Assembly: GCA_913052275.1 (NCBI GenBank)
Contig: CAJXDX010000046.1
Location: 1-11,579 of the forward strand
DNA from: an uncultured Pseudomonadota bacterium
Lineage (GTDB): Bacteria > SAR324 > NAC60-12
DNA: 11,579 bases
Direction: 5' to 3'
Of this stretch, positions 1 to 6,663 are shown piece after piece. Position numbers and translations under genes: made by a program. Under the pieces are notes generated by a model that was given only the letters and a program-made list of their open reading frames with translations, was not told where the DNA came from and ran no database searches. Within the stretch, counting starts at the first letter, position 1. Every line of letters begins with the position of its first letter.

Positions 1-3
1 AAA

Positions 4-1320
4 ATGAGATACTTATTTAAGGCAATGCAGAGAGCCTTGCTGGCAGCAGGATGTGCTGCTTTAATATCTGTGCCTGCATCCGCAGGAGAATATAAAGGGC
101 CTAATTTGAAAGGCCAAACTGTGACCATTGCCGGTCCCTGGCTGACGGGAGACAAAGACAGTTATGATGCAGTAAACGCTTATTTTGAAAAAGCTACCGG
201 AGCCAAGGTGGATTATGCAGGTTCGGACAGTTTTGAACAGCAGATCGTGATAGATATAAAGGCAGGAAGCCCTCCCAACCTGGCAGCATTCCCACAGCCT
301 GGGCTTGCAGCGAATATGGCGGCCATTGGCGGATTGGTTCCGCTGGGCAGAGACGTGGAAAACTGGGTCCGGAAAAATTATGCCGCTGGATCATCGTGGG
401 TCGATCTAGGTACTTATGCAGACAAAAGCGGAAAGGATCAGTTCTACGGTTTTTTCTTTAACGTTAATGTGAAATCACTGGTTTGGTATGTACCGGAAAA
501 CTTTGAAGCCGGCGGTTATGAAATTCCAAAAACCATGGAGGAACTGATTGCACTCAGTGATAAGATTGTCAAAGACGGAGGGACTCCATGGTGCATAGGC
601 CTTGGGTCCGGAGATGCTACTGGCTGGCCCGCGACAGACTGGGTGGAGGATATGATGCTTCGCACACAACCGCCGGATGTCTACGACGGCTGGGTGGCGA
701 ACACTGTGAAGTTCAATGATCCCCGTGTAATCAACGCGATTGAGACCTTCGGCAAATTTGCCAAGAACAACGATTACGTGGAAGGCGGTACCCGTGCGGT
801 CGGAGCAACCGACTTCCGCGACAGCCCCAAGGGAATGTTCACTGTTCCGCCCAAGTGCTACATGCATCGTCAGGCAAGCTTTATCCCTGCCTTCTTTCCC
901 AAAGGCGTGGAAGTTGGTACCGACGCGGATTTCTTCTACTTCCCATCTTATTCCACAAAGAATTTAGGGAATCCTGTGCTGGGTGGTGGAACGCTGATTG
1001 CGATTACTAAGGACAGTAAAGCGACTCGGGAATACATAAAGTATCTTCAGCATCCCAAGTCCCACGAGATCTGGATGGCAAGAAAAGGCTTCCTGACTCC
1101 ACACAAAGGTGTTGACCTCAATGCCTATTCTAGTGGTATACTCCGCAAGCAGGGTGAAATTCTGCAGAACGCGACGACCTTCCGTTTTGACGGTTCGGAT
1201 CTGATGCCAGGGGCAATCGGAGCAGGTTCTTTCTGGAGCCAGATGGTTTTCTATGTCAGTGGTGCATCCGCAAAAAAAGTTGCGGATAATGTACAATCCA
1301 GTTGGGATTCAATTAAATAA
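4..1320 (+). CDS. aglE: Alpha-glucoside ABC transporter, periplasmic substrate-binding protein (AglE-like)
   Basis: This protein should capture alpha-glucosides such as sucrose, maltose or trehalose in the periplasm and deliver them to the AglF/AglG permease. The 438-residue product starts with a Sec signal peptide: basic residues R2, K6 and R10, a hydrophobic stretch at about residues 11-25, and a likely cleavage after A27 (PASA|GEYKG). The mature part has family-1 (MalE/AglE-type) solute-binding protein character, with VTIAGPWLTG near residues 40-49 and DSFEQQIVIDIKAGSPPNLAAF at about 75-96. The identification rests on overall resemblance to rhizobial AglE and on the permease and glucosidase genes directly downstream. 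A cysteine at residue 17 follows LAAG, but this is a poor lipobox and Sec cleavage is more likely. Only three bases precede the ATG, so the promoter and any aglR regulator lie outside the window. The gene is visibly richer in G+C than aglF/aglG. Exact sugar specificity is inferred. Confidence 0.9.
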   Translation: MRYLFKAMQRALLAAGCAALISVPASAGEYKGPNLKGQTVTIAGPWLTGDKDSYDAVNAYFEKATGAKVDYAGSDSFEQQIVIDIKAGSPPNLAAFPQPGLAANMAAIGGLVPLGRDVENWVRKNYAAGSSWVDLGTYADKSGKDQFYGFFFNVNVKSLVWYVPENFEAGGYEIPKTMEELIALSDKIVKDGGTPWCIGLGSGDATGWPATDWVEDMMLRTQPPDVYDGWVANTVKFNDPRVINAIETFGKFAKNNDYVEGGTRAVGATDFRDSPKGMFTVPPKCYMHRQASFIPAFFPKGVEVGTDADFFYFPSYSTKNLGNPVLGGGTLIAITKDSKATREYIKYLQHPKSHEIWMARKGFLTPHKGVDLNAYSSGILRKQGEILQNATTFRFDGSDLMPGAIGAGSFWSQMVFYVSGASAKKVADNVQSSWDSIK

Positions 1321-1330
1321 AAATTCCTAA

Positions 1331-1358
1331 CTGAATGACTGCTGTTATAGTTGTTCAG
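1331..1358 (+). repeat. Hairpin just after aglE, possible mRNA 3'-stabilising structure
   Basis: CTGAATGACT (1331-1340) can pair with AGTTGTTCAG (1349-1358) around an 8-base loop, giving ten pairs of which two are G-U. No T-tract follows, so it is not a terminator by itself. Lying 11 bases after the aglE stop, it could protect the aglE transcript from 3' decay. That role is inferred. Confidence 0.45.
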
Positions 1359-1381
1359 AATAAAATTTAGTTTTGTTAATT

Positions 1382-1431
1382 GAAGCGCATCCGATTATTT
1401 CAAGTTCAATAAGCAGGATGCGCTTCTTTTT
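1382..1431 (+). terminator. Intrinsic terminator between aglE and aglF
   Basis: GAAGCGCATCC (1382-1392) and GGATGCGCTTC (1416-1426) form a perfect 11-bp stem, followed immediately by TTTTT (1427-1431). Inside the 23-base loop, TTATT (1395-1399) and AATAA (1408-1412) can extend the stem after small bulges. This is a textbook rho-independent terminator on the + strand. Its position between the binding-protein gene and the permease genes suggests partial termination, so that aglE transcripts exceed aglFGA transcripts. Confidence 0.85.
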
Positions 1432-1451
1432 CAAAATTCCTTCTGGCATTA

Positions 1452-1470
1452 GTACAAGTCTTTGTTGTAC
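1452..1470 (+). repeat. Short inverted repeat upstream of aglF
   Basis: GTACAA (1452-1457) and TTGTAC (1465-1470) form a 6-bp dyad around a 7-base spacer, followed by the pyrimidine-rich run CTTCCTTTATTTTTTCC. It could be a weak second termination hairpin or a regulator-binding site 28 bases before the aglF start. Short dyads of this size also arise by chance, so confidence is low. Confidence 0.3.
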
Positions 1471-1497
1471 CTTCCTTTATTTTTTCCATAATCCAGC

Positions 1498-2502
1498 ATG
1501 TTAATGCAACTCTTTGATGCTTTGTTAGCCGTTATGGTGGGTATTGGAGTTTGTGTGCTTTATTATACTGGGACCAATTTTCTTCTTGATCGGATTTTTT
1601 CTGATAAAAATGGATTTTTGACAGGAAAAGACCGCTGGTACAATGCAATCCAGCCATGGATATTTTTGGCTCCAGCACTGTTTTTTCTTGGAGTTTATCT
1701 TGTGTATCCGGTTTACGAAACATTCAGATTAAGTTTCTTCAACTTTGGAGGGTTTGAATTTGTTGGCTTAAAAAATTATTTATGGGCATATGAAAACCCG
1801 GAATTTCAGCAGGCTGTTTTAAACAATCTGTTTTGGCTGCTTTTTGTACCAATACTGTGTGTAATTTTGGGCCTGATCACAGCCAGGCTTGCTGACAATG
1901 TCAGGTGGGGTACAATTGCAAAATCATTGATTTTCATGCCAATGGCAATCTCCTTTGTTGGTGCCAGTGTTATCTGGAAATTTGTTTATGATTACAGGGG
2001 GCCTGATTCAGAACAAATTGGAAGCTTAAATGCTATTGTGATGCTGTTTGGTGCTGAACCGCAGGCATGGATCACACTTCCGTTCTGGAACAATTTTTTC
2101 CTGATGGTGATTTTGATCTGGATCCAGACAGGATTTGCCATGGTTATTTTCAGTGCGGCATTACGCGGAATTCCTGAAGAAACTCTGGAAGCGGCCCGAA
2201 TTGACGGTGCAAATGAAATTCAGATTTTTTTAAAAATCATGATTCCTCAGATTTTAAGTACTGTCATGGTTGTCTGGACCACAATCACAATAATTGTACT
2301 TAAAATCTTTGACATTGTGCTTGCAATGACCAATGGGCAATGGAATACAGAGGTTTTGGCAAATTTGATGTTTGACTGGATGTTCCGAGGAGGAGGTGAT
2401 TCCGGTCGAGGAAGTGTGATGGCTATGATGATCATGATAGCGGTTATACCAATTATGGTCTGGAATATACGCAACTTCCGCAAGGAGGAACAGGTAAGAT
2501 GA
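1498..2502 (+). CDS. aglF: Alpha-glucoside ABC transporter, permease (AglF-like)
   Basis: This is one of the two inner-membrane permease subunits of the alpha-glucoside importer and should pair with AglG. The 334-residue protein has hydrophobic segments at roughly residues 8-29, 53-72, 109-130, 142-163, 197-221, 252-278 and 305-323. The cytoplasmic EAA loop that contacts the ATPase is at about 230-250 (LEAARIDGANEIQIFLKIMIP, with the conserved EAA...G...I...LP spacing). The extra N-terminal helix ahead of the PWIFLAPALFF segment is common in MalF/AglF-type subunits. The start could be the ATG at 1498 or the one at 1504; neither has a clear Shine-Dalgarno sequence. The stop overlaps the aglG start as ATGA, pointing to translational coupling. 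G+C is low: sampled 60-base lines contain 20, 20 and 27 G/C. Confidence 0.9.
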   Translation: MLMQLFDALLAVMVGIGVCVLYYTGTNFLLDRIFSDKNGFLTGKDRWYNAIQPWIFLAPALFFLGVYLVYPVYETFRLSFFNFGGFEFVGLKNYLWAYENPEFQQAVLNNLFWLLFVPILCVILGLITARLADNVRWGTIAKSLIFMPMAISFVGASVIWKFVYDYRGPDSEQIGSLNAIVMLFGAEPQAWITLPFWNNFFLMVILIWIQTGFAMVIFSAALRGIPEETLEAARIDGANEIQIFLKIMIPQILSTVMVVWTTITIIVLKIFDIVLAMTNGQWNTEVLANLMFDWMFRGGGDSGRGSVMAMMIMIAVIPIMVWNIRNFRKEEQVR

Positions 2503-3650
2503 TTAGTCTTTACATAAAAAGACTCAGCTTTGGCCAGGTACTTTCTTCTTTTCTGCTGCTGTTTCTGGTCCTGCTTTGGATTGTACCTACTGTTGGTCTT
2601 TTTGTAAGCTCCTTCAGGGATAAAGATCAACTTGCAATTACAGGATGGTGGACTGCGCTTTCAACAACTGAGAGGAATGAATTCAGAAGAACAGGGACAA
2701 AAGATGATCAGGTTCAACTAGGTGAAAAATATATTATTTCAGGAAATTTTTTTGATGCTGGTGGAAAAATAATTCAGACTTTCAGTACAAGTTTCAAGAA
2801 TTTAACTGAGTACAATTCAGGTGAAACAGCAAAATTTAAAGATGGGAGTCTTTTCACTCTGCATGCCGATGGTGAATATCAGTGGGTTTCAAATACGCCG
2901 TTCAAGCACAAACGTGGCAAGCGTGTTTTTTATGTTGCGAAAGTTCCTCCAACTTTTTCCCTGGATAATTATCGTGAAGTGCTCAAGGCAGAGGGTGTTG
3001 GACAATCGTTCATCAATACGCTTAAAGTTACAATTCCAGCCACCGTAATTCCAATTATGATTGCTTCCTTTGCAGCTTACGCATTTGCCTGGATGAAGTT
3101 CCCTGGAAGACAATTTCTGTTTGTAACTGTGGTTGGACTTCTAGTTGTTCCACTGCAAATGTCATTAATCCCATTACTGAGCATTTACAATGAAATTGGA
3201 AATTATTTCGGCGTTTCAGCAAAATCATATCCTGGAATCTGGTTTGCTCATACGGGCTTTGGATTACCTCTGGCTATTTATTTGCTTCGAAATTATATAG
3301 GGAGTTTGCCCAGAGAAATTATTGAATCTGCCAGAATGGACGGTGCAACCCATATGCAGATTTTTTCACGTATAGTTTTGCCTTTGTCAGTTCCAGCACT
3401 GGCTTCGTTTTGTATTTTCCAGTTTTTGTGGGTATGGAACGATTTACTGGTGGCATTGGTTTTTCTTGGAAAAAAAGACGATCAGATTGTACTTACTTCA
3501 AAGTTAAGGGAACTGCTGGGATCGCGCGGTGATAATTGGGAAATTTTAACGAGCAGTGCGTTCATTTCAATAATAATTCCATTAATTGTTTTCTTTGCGT
3601 TGCAGCGTTACTTTGTTCGCGGGCTGGTAACAGGTTCTGTAAAATCGTGA
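2499..3650 (+). CDS. aglG: Alpha-glucoside ABC transporter, permease (AglG-like)
   Basis: This is the second permease subunit, of the MalG/AglG type. The 383-residue protein has a first membrane helix at about residues 15-37, then a hydrophilic stretch of about 110 residues (40-150) predicted to lie outside the membrane. A conventional binding-protein-dependent permease core follows, with helices near 172-197, 206-229, 247-263, 298-323 and 352-369. The EAA loop is at about 274-295 (IIESARMDGATHMQIFSRIVLP). The long loop after helix 1 also explains the length; rhizobial AglG proteins are about 380 residues. The start is well determined: AAGGAGG at 2482-2488 sits ten bases before the ATG, and the ATG overlaps the aglF TGA. 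The C-terminal YFVRGLVTGSVKS is the typical MalG-family tail. Confidence 0.9.
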   Translation: MISLYIKRLSFGQVLSSFLLLFLVLLWIVPTVGLFVSSFRDKDQLAITGWWTALSTTERNEFRRTGTKDDQVQLGEKYIISGNFFDAGGKIIQTFSTSFKNLTEYNSGETAKFKDGSLFTLHADGEYQWVSNTPFKHKRGKRVFYVAKVPPTFSLDNYREVLKAEGVGQSFINTLKVTIPATVIPIMIASFAAYAFAWMKFPGRQFLFVTVVGLLVVPLQMSLIPLLSIYNEIGNYFGVSAKSYPGIWFAHTGFGLPLAIYLLRNYIGSLPREIIESARMDGATHMQIFSRIVLPLSVPALASFCIFQFLWVWNDLLVALVFLGKKDDQIVLTSKLRELLGSRGDNWEILTSSAFISIIIPLIVFFALQRYFVRGLVTGSVKS

Positions 3651-3704
3651 GTATGTGCACTTAAATTTCAGCAATAAGTCCCTTTATAATTCTTAAAATT
3701 AATC

Positions 3705-5375
3705 ATGAACTTAGCACGTTACAGTAAGCAGTCAAACGACTGGTGGAAATCAGCGGTTTTTTACCAGATTTATCCAAGGAGCTTTTATGACTCAAACAAT
3801 GACGGTATTGGCGACTTGAAAGGAGTAGTTGAAAAACTTGACCATTTGAATGACGGGAATGGAGGAGGGCTGGGTATTGACGCAATCTGGCTCTCACCAT
3901 TTTTTCCCTCGCCTCAAGCAGATTTTGGCTATGATGTCAGTGATTACTGTGATGTTGATCCGATCTTTGGATCGCTGAAAGATTTTGACTCTCTTGTCAG
4001 TGAATCTCACAAGCGCCGGATAAGGGTGGTTATTGATTTGGTGCTGAACCATACATCAGATCAACATCCGTGGTTTGCTGAATCAAGGCAAAACCGAACC
4101 AACGACAAAGCCGACTGGTATGTATGGGTTGATCCGGGTCCTGATGGAAAACCTCCTAACAACTGGCTGGCTGTATTTGGAGGGTCGGCATGGACTTATG
4201 AGCCGCAGCGTCAACAGTATTATTTACATAACTTTTTGCCTGAACAGCCGGATTTGAATTGGTACAATCCGGAGGTGAGGGAAGCTTTGGCAGAGGTAAT
4301 ACGTTTCTGGATGAACCGAGGTGTGGATGGATTCCGCCTGGATACAGCAAACTATTATGCCTTTGATCGTCAGCTGAGAGATAATCCAAAACGCCAGGAA
4401 GGTAGTGAAATTCTAGAGGATGGACAGGAAGCAAATCCACTTAGTGCTTACATTACCAAATATTCAAAAGATCGCCCAGAGAATTTGGAGTTTATCAAGT
4501 TCCTGAGAAAGGTTTTTGACGAGAAGGAACATATAACGTCAATTGGTGAAATCGGTTCCGGAGAAGGCCTGGATTCAACGCTGAGATTAGGTGCAGATTA
4601 CGTTAAACGAAAAGACGGACTTCATTTGGCATACACATTTGCCCTGCTGGGTGAAAAGATGAATGCGGACTATTTTGATCAGGTTACAGAAATTACAGAG
4701 GAAGCAATCGAGGATGGCTGGCCATGCTGGTCACTGAGCAACCACGATTGCAAAAGGATGATGACCCGCTACAAATGTTTTGCTGAACGTGAAGGATATC
4801 ATCAAATGATGCTATTGCTCATGCTTTCCCTAAGGGGGACACCAATCATTTATTATGGCGAAGAAGTTGACATGCAGCAGTATGAGATTTCAAAAAGTGA
4901 ATTGAAGGATCCTCAGGGCATTCGTTTCTGGCCTGAAATTAAGGGACGTGATGGATGTCGTCTTCCTTTTCCATGGGATTCAAAAGCACCGAATCAGGGC
5001 TTTAATAAAGGGGCAGAACCATGGCTTCCTGCAGAAAACTCTTTGACTCTTGACCAGGCAATAGAAACCGAAAACAGCACTTTTAATGTTTTGAGGGAAA
5101 TGCTGAAAATCCGTAAAGCCAGTCCTGCTTTGCGAAATGGAAATTACAGGAGGGTATTTAATAATGGAGAATGTTTAGTTTTTGAAAGAAAAACGGAAGA
5201 GCAAACAGTGCTGATTGCAGCTAATTTCTCAACCGAAGAACAGATAATTGAATTTACTTCAGGAATAAAAATCGACCTTACTCCAAAATCCTTGAAAGGC
5301 AGATGTACCTTAAATAATCTGCAATTGTCATTACCTGCATGCGGCTATTTTTTAGGGGAAAAAGACGGACATTGA
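3705..5375 (+). CDS. aglA: Alpha-glucosidase, glycoside hydrolase family 13 (AglA-like)
   Basis: This enzyme should cleave imported alpha-glucosides to glucose plus the second sugar in the cytoplasm; no signal peptide is visible. The 556-residue protein begins with the GH13 start WWKSAVFYQIYPRSF (14-28), followed by the calcium-loop-like DSNNDGIGDLKG (29-40). Catalytic motifs are intact: DLVLNH (111-116), GFRLD with the nucleophile D213, the acid/base E282 in SIGEIGSGE, and SNHD with the transition-state Asp D348. GADYVKRKDG and WPCWSLSNHD fit the oligo-1,6-glucosidase/alpha-glucosidase subfamily. A small beta domain ends the protein. Residues 48-55 contain a Gly-rich insertion (LNDGNGGG) before LGIDAIWLSPFFPSP. 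The gene follows aglG by 54 bases without an obvious terminator or strong ribosome site, and probably shares its transcript. Exact substrate (sucrose, maltose, trulose-like isomers or trehalose) cannot be read from the sequence. Confidence 0.92.
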   Translation: MNLARYSKQSNDWWKSAVFYQIYPRSFYDSNNDGIGDLKGVVEKLDHLNDGNGGGLGIDAIWLSPFFPSPQADFGYDVSDYCDVDPIFGSLKDFDSLVSESHKRRIRVVIDLVLNHTSDQHPWFAESRQNRTNDKADWYVWVDPGPDGKPPNNWLAVFGGSAWTYEPQRQQYYLHNFLPEQPDLNWYNPEVREALAEVIRFWMNRGVDGFRLDTANYYAFDRQLRDNPKRQEGSEILEDGQEANPLSAYITKYSKDRPENLEFIKFLRKVFDEKEHITSIGEIGSGEGLDSTLRLGADYVKRKDGLHLAYTFALLGEKMNADYFDQVTEITEEAIEDGWPCWSLSNHDCKRMMTRYKCFAEREGYHQMMLLLMLSLRGTPIIYYGEEVDMQQYEISKSELKDPQGIRFWPEIKGRDGCRLPFPWDSKAPNQGFNKGAEPWLPAENSLTLDQAIETENSTFNVLREMLKIRKASPALRNGNYRRVFNNGECLVFERKTEEQTVLIAANFSTEEQIIEFTSGIKIDLTPKSLKGRCTLNNLQLSLPACGYFLGEKDGH

Positions 5376-5494
5376 AAATAAGGCATAGAGCGGCAAAAAA
5401 CTGCTGCTGAATCGGTCTAACCCAATTGCTGGAAACTGCCGACAGGTGTCATTAGTTGTTTTACACACTATAGGTTTGACTTAAACCAGTCTGA
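5376..5494. other. Convergent spacer between aglA and the malyl-CoA lyase gene
   Basis: This 119-base gap separates the 3' ends of two converging genes. The only dyad of note is GGTTT (5473-5477) with AAACC (5483-5487) around a 5-base loop. Neither strand has a T-run after it, so it is not a convincing terminator. A longer-range CGGCA (5391-5395)/TGCCG (5437-5441) pairing exists but is weak. I see no gene here. Confidence 0.5.
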
Positions 5495-6445
5495 TTATTG
5501 AGAGGAAAGTTTTGTCTGCACTTCCTCATTTTTTTTGACTAAATTTTCAGCCATGCGAGCGGAGACTGCATCAATCATGCGGCCGTCCAGTGAAGCCGCT
5601 CCTTTTCCTGATTCAGCAGCTTCCTCCAGTGCAGCAAGAATTCGCTTGGCGTGATCAACTTCAGCAGATGAAGGTGAGAAGACCGAGTTTGCCAGGTCAA
5701 TTTGTGATGGATGAATAGCCCATTTACCTTCGTAACCTAAAGCAGAAGCTCTTTTTGCTGCTGCTTCAAGACCTTCAGGGTCTTTGAAATTTCCATACGG
5801 CCCGTCAATTGGTCGCAGACCATAGGCTCGACAGGCAACCACCATGCGTGACATGGCATTGTGCCATTGATCTCCCGGGTAGTCCGGATTCAAACCTCCA
5901 ATTTCTACAGTGCGGGCCTGACAGCTTGCGGCAAAATCTCCTGATCCAAAATGCATTGCTTCCAGGCGCCTGCTTGACGCGGCGATTGCCTCAACATTTG
6001 ACATACCAAGTGCTGTTTCAATAAGTGCTTCAATACCTATTGGTTCAGCAATTCCGAATGCTTCTTCAATTTGAGTCAGCAATGCGTCCACCATGTAGAT
6101 ATCAGCCGGCACTCCGACTTTCGGTATCAGGATAGTGTCTAAATGCTTGCCTGCCTGCTCAACAACTTCGACAACATCACGGTACATATATTGGGTGTCT
6201 ATCCCATTGGTCCGGAAAGAAATGGTTTTTCCCTTCCCTCTCCAGTCAATGTCATTAAGTGCTTGAATGATATTTTTTCTGGACTGAAGCTTGTCTGAGG
6301 GTGCAACTGCATCTTCCAGGTCAAGAAAAATATAGTCCGCTTCACTTTTGAGCGCTTTTTCAAACATGCCGGGATTTGAACCAGGAACTGCCAGTTCACT
6401 GCGCTGCAGGCGCTGCCTTACTGAGGGATAAAATGTGTGACTCAT
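5495..6445 (-). CDS. mcl: L-malyl-CoA lyase / beta-methylmalyl-CoA lyase (HpcH/HpaI-citrate lyase beta family)
   Basis: Predicted to split (S)-malyl-CoA into acetyl-CoA and glyoxylate (reversibly), the step that closes the serine cycle and also occurs in the ethylmalonyl-CoA pathway. The 316-residue protein has the CitE-like fold signatures: RSELAVPGSNP (15-25), IFLDLEDAVAP (39-49), the substrate-contacting FRTNG with R78, ILIPKVG (105-111), and the metal ligands E143 (ALIETALGM) and D170 (HFGSGD). The late block ACRAYGLRPIDGPYG (204-218) and the WAIHPSQIDLAN stretch (242-253) are hallmark malyl-CoA lyase sequences. From memory it closely resembles Methylorubrum MclA, but the loop after IGGLNPDY (182-189) is about 15-20 residues shorter. 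The ATG at 6445 gives an N-terminus like MclA, although no Shine-Dalgarno sequence is apparent. It is transcribed divergently from the aminotransferase gene and may share its control region. A related CoA-ester lyase with another substrate is possible. Confidence 0.88.
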   Translation of the reverse strand: MSHTFYPSVRQRLQRSELAVPGSNPGMFEKALKSEADYIFLDLEDAVAPSDKLQSRKNIIQALNDIDWRGKGKTISFRTNGIDTQYMYRDVVEVVEQAGKHLDTILIPKVGVPADIYMVDALLTQIEEAFGIAEPIGIEALIETALGMSNVEAIAASSRRLEAMHFGSGDFAASCQARTVEIGGLNPDYPGDQWHNAMSRMVVACRAYGLRPIDGPYGNFKDPEGLEAAAKRASALGYEGKWAIHPSQIDLANSVFSPSSAEVDHAKRILAALEEAAESGKGAASLDGRMIDAVSARMAENLVKKNEEVQTKLSSQ

Positions 6446-6663
6446 ATTGCAGTATCAGTAATTTACTTAATCTATTTCTAATTTTGCAGTAACTCTTTCA
6501 GGGTTCGGTGAACAATAATATCAAATTCAGAATAAATAAAGCTTTTATTTATTCAGCGGTTTTGTTAATTACTTTGTTCGTGAAAAATTTTTAATTGTAC
6601 CATTCCATGGTATTAATTCAGTAATTTGCTGCAATAAATCAGTAAGGAAAACAGGAGACGATC
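6446..6663. promoter_or_regulatory. Divergent intergenic region between mcl and the aminotransferase gene
   Basis: These 218 AT-rich bases must hold the promoters for both directions. I could not assign a convincing -35/-10 pair on either strand. Visible elements are the 11-bp inverted repeat at 6530-6554, a TACCA/TGGTA dyad at 6598-6602 and 6608-6612, and, for the + strand gene, AGGAG at 6653-6657 placed six bases before its ATG. No ORF or RNA gene is evident. Confidence 0.5.
6530..6554. repeat. 11-bp AT-rich inverted repeat, candidate operator
   Basis: GAATAAATAAA (6530-6540) and TTTATTTATTC (6544-6554) are perfect inverted copies separated by GCT. The dyad is roughly central in the divergent intergenic region, 85 bases from the mcl start and 110 from the aminotransferase start. 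A dimeric regulator controlling both genes could bind there; no regulator gene is present nearby to support this. As RNA, it is a weak AU hairpin without a good T-tract. Confidence 0.5.

Noticed and set aside
475..867. 130-codon open frame on the - strand inside aglE
   Set aside because: It lies wholly antisense to a clear binding-protein gene and its translation has no recognisable domain; it is a shadow of the real frame.
1465..1492. Possible promoter for aglF (TTGTAC then CATAAT)
   Set aside because: The -35 matches poorly, and the -10-like hexamer ends five bases before the ATG, which would need a leaderless transcript.
2247..2630. 127-codon open frame on the - strand across the aglF-aglG junction
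   Set aside because: It is antisense to two well-supported permease genes and its translation is low-complexity without domain character.
6598..6612. TACCA/TGGTA dyad upstream of the aminotransferase gene
   Set aside because: Five-base arms are expected by chance in this length of sequence; kept only as a remark within the intergenic entry.
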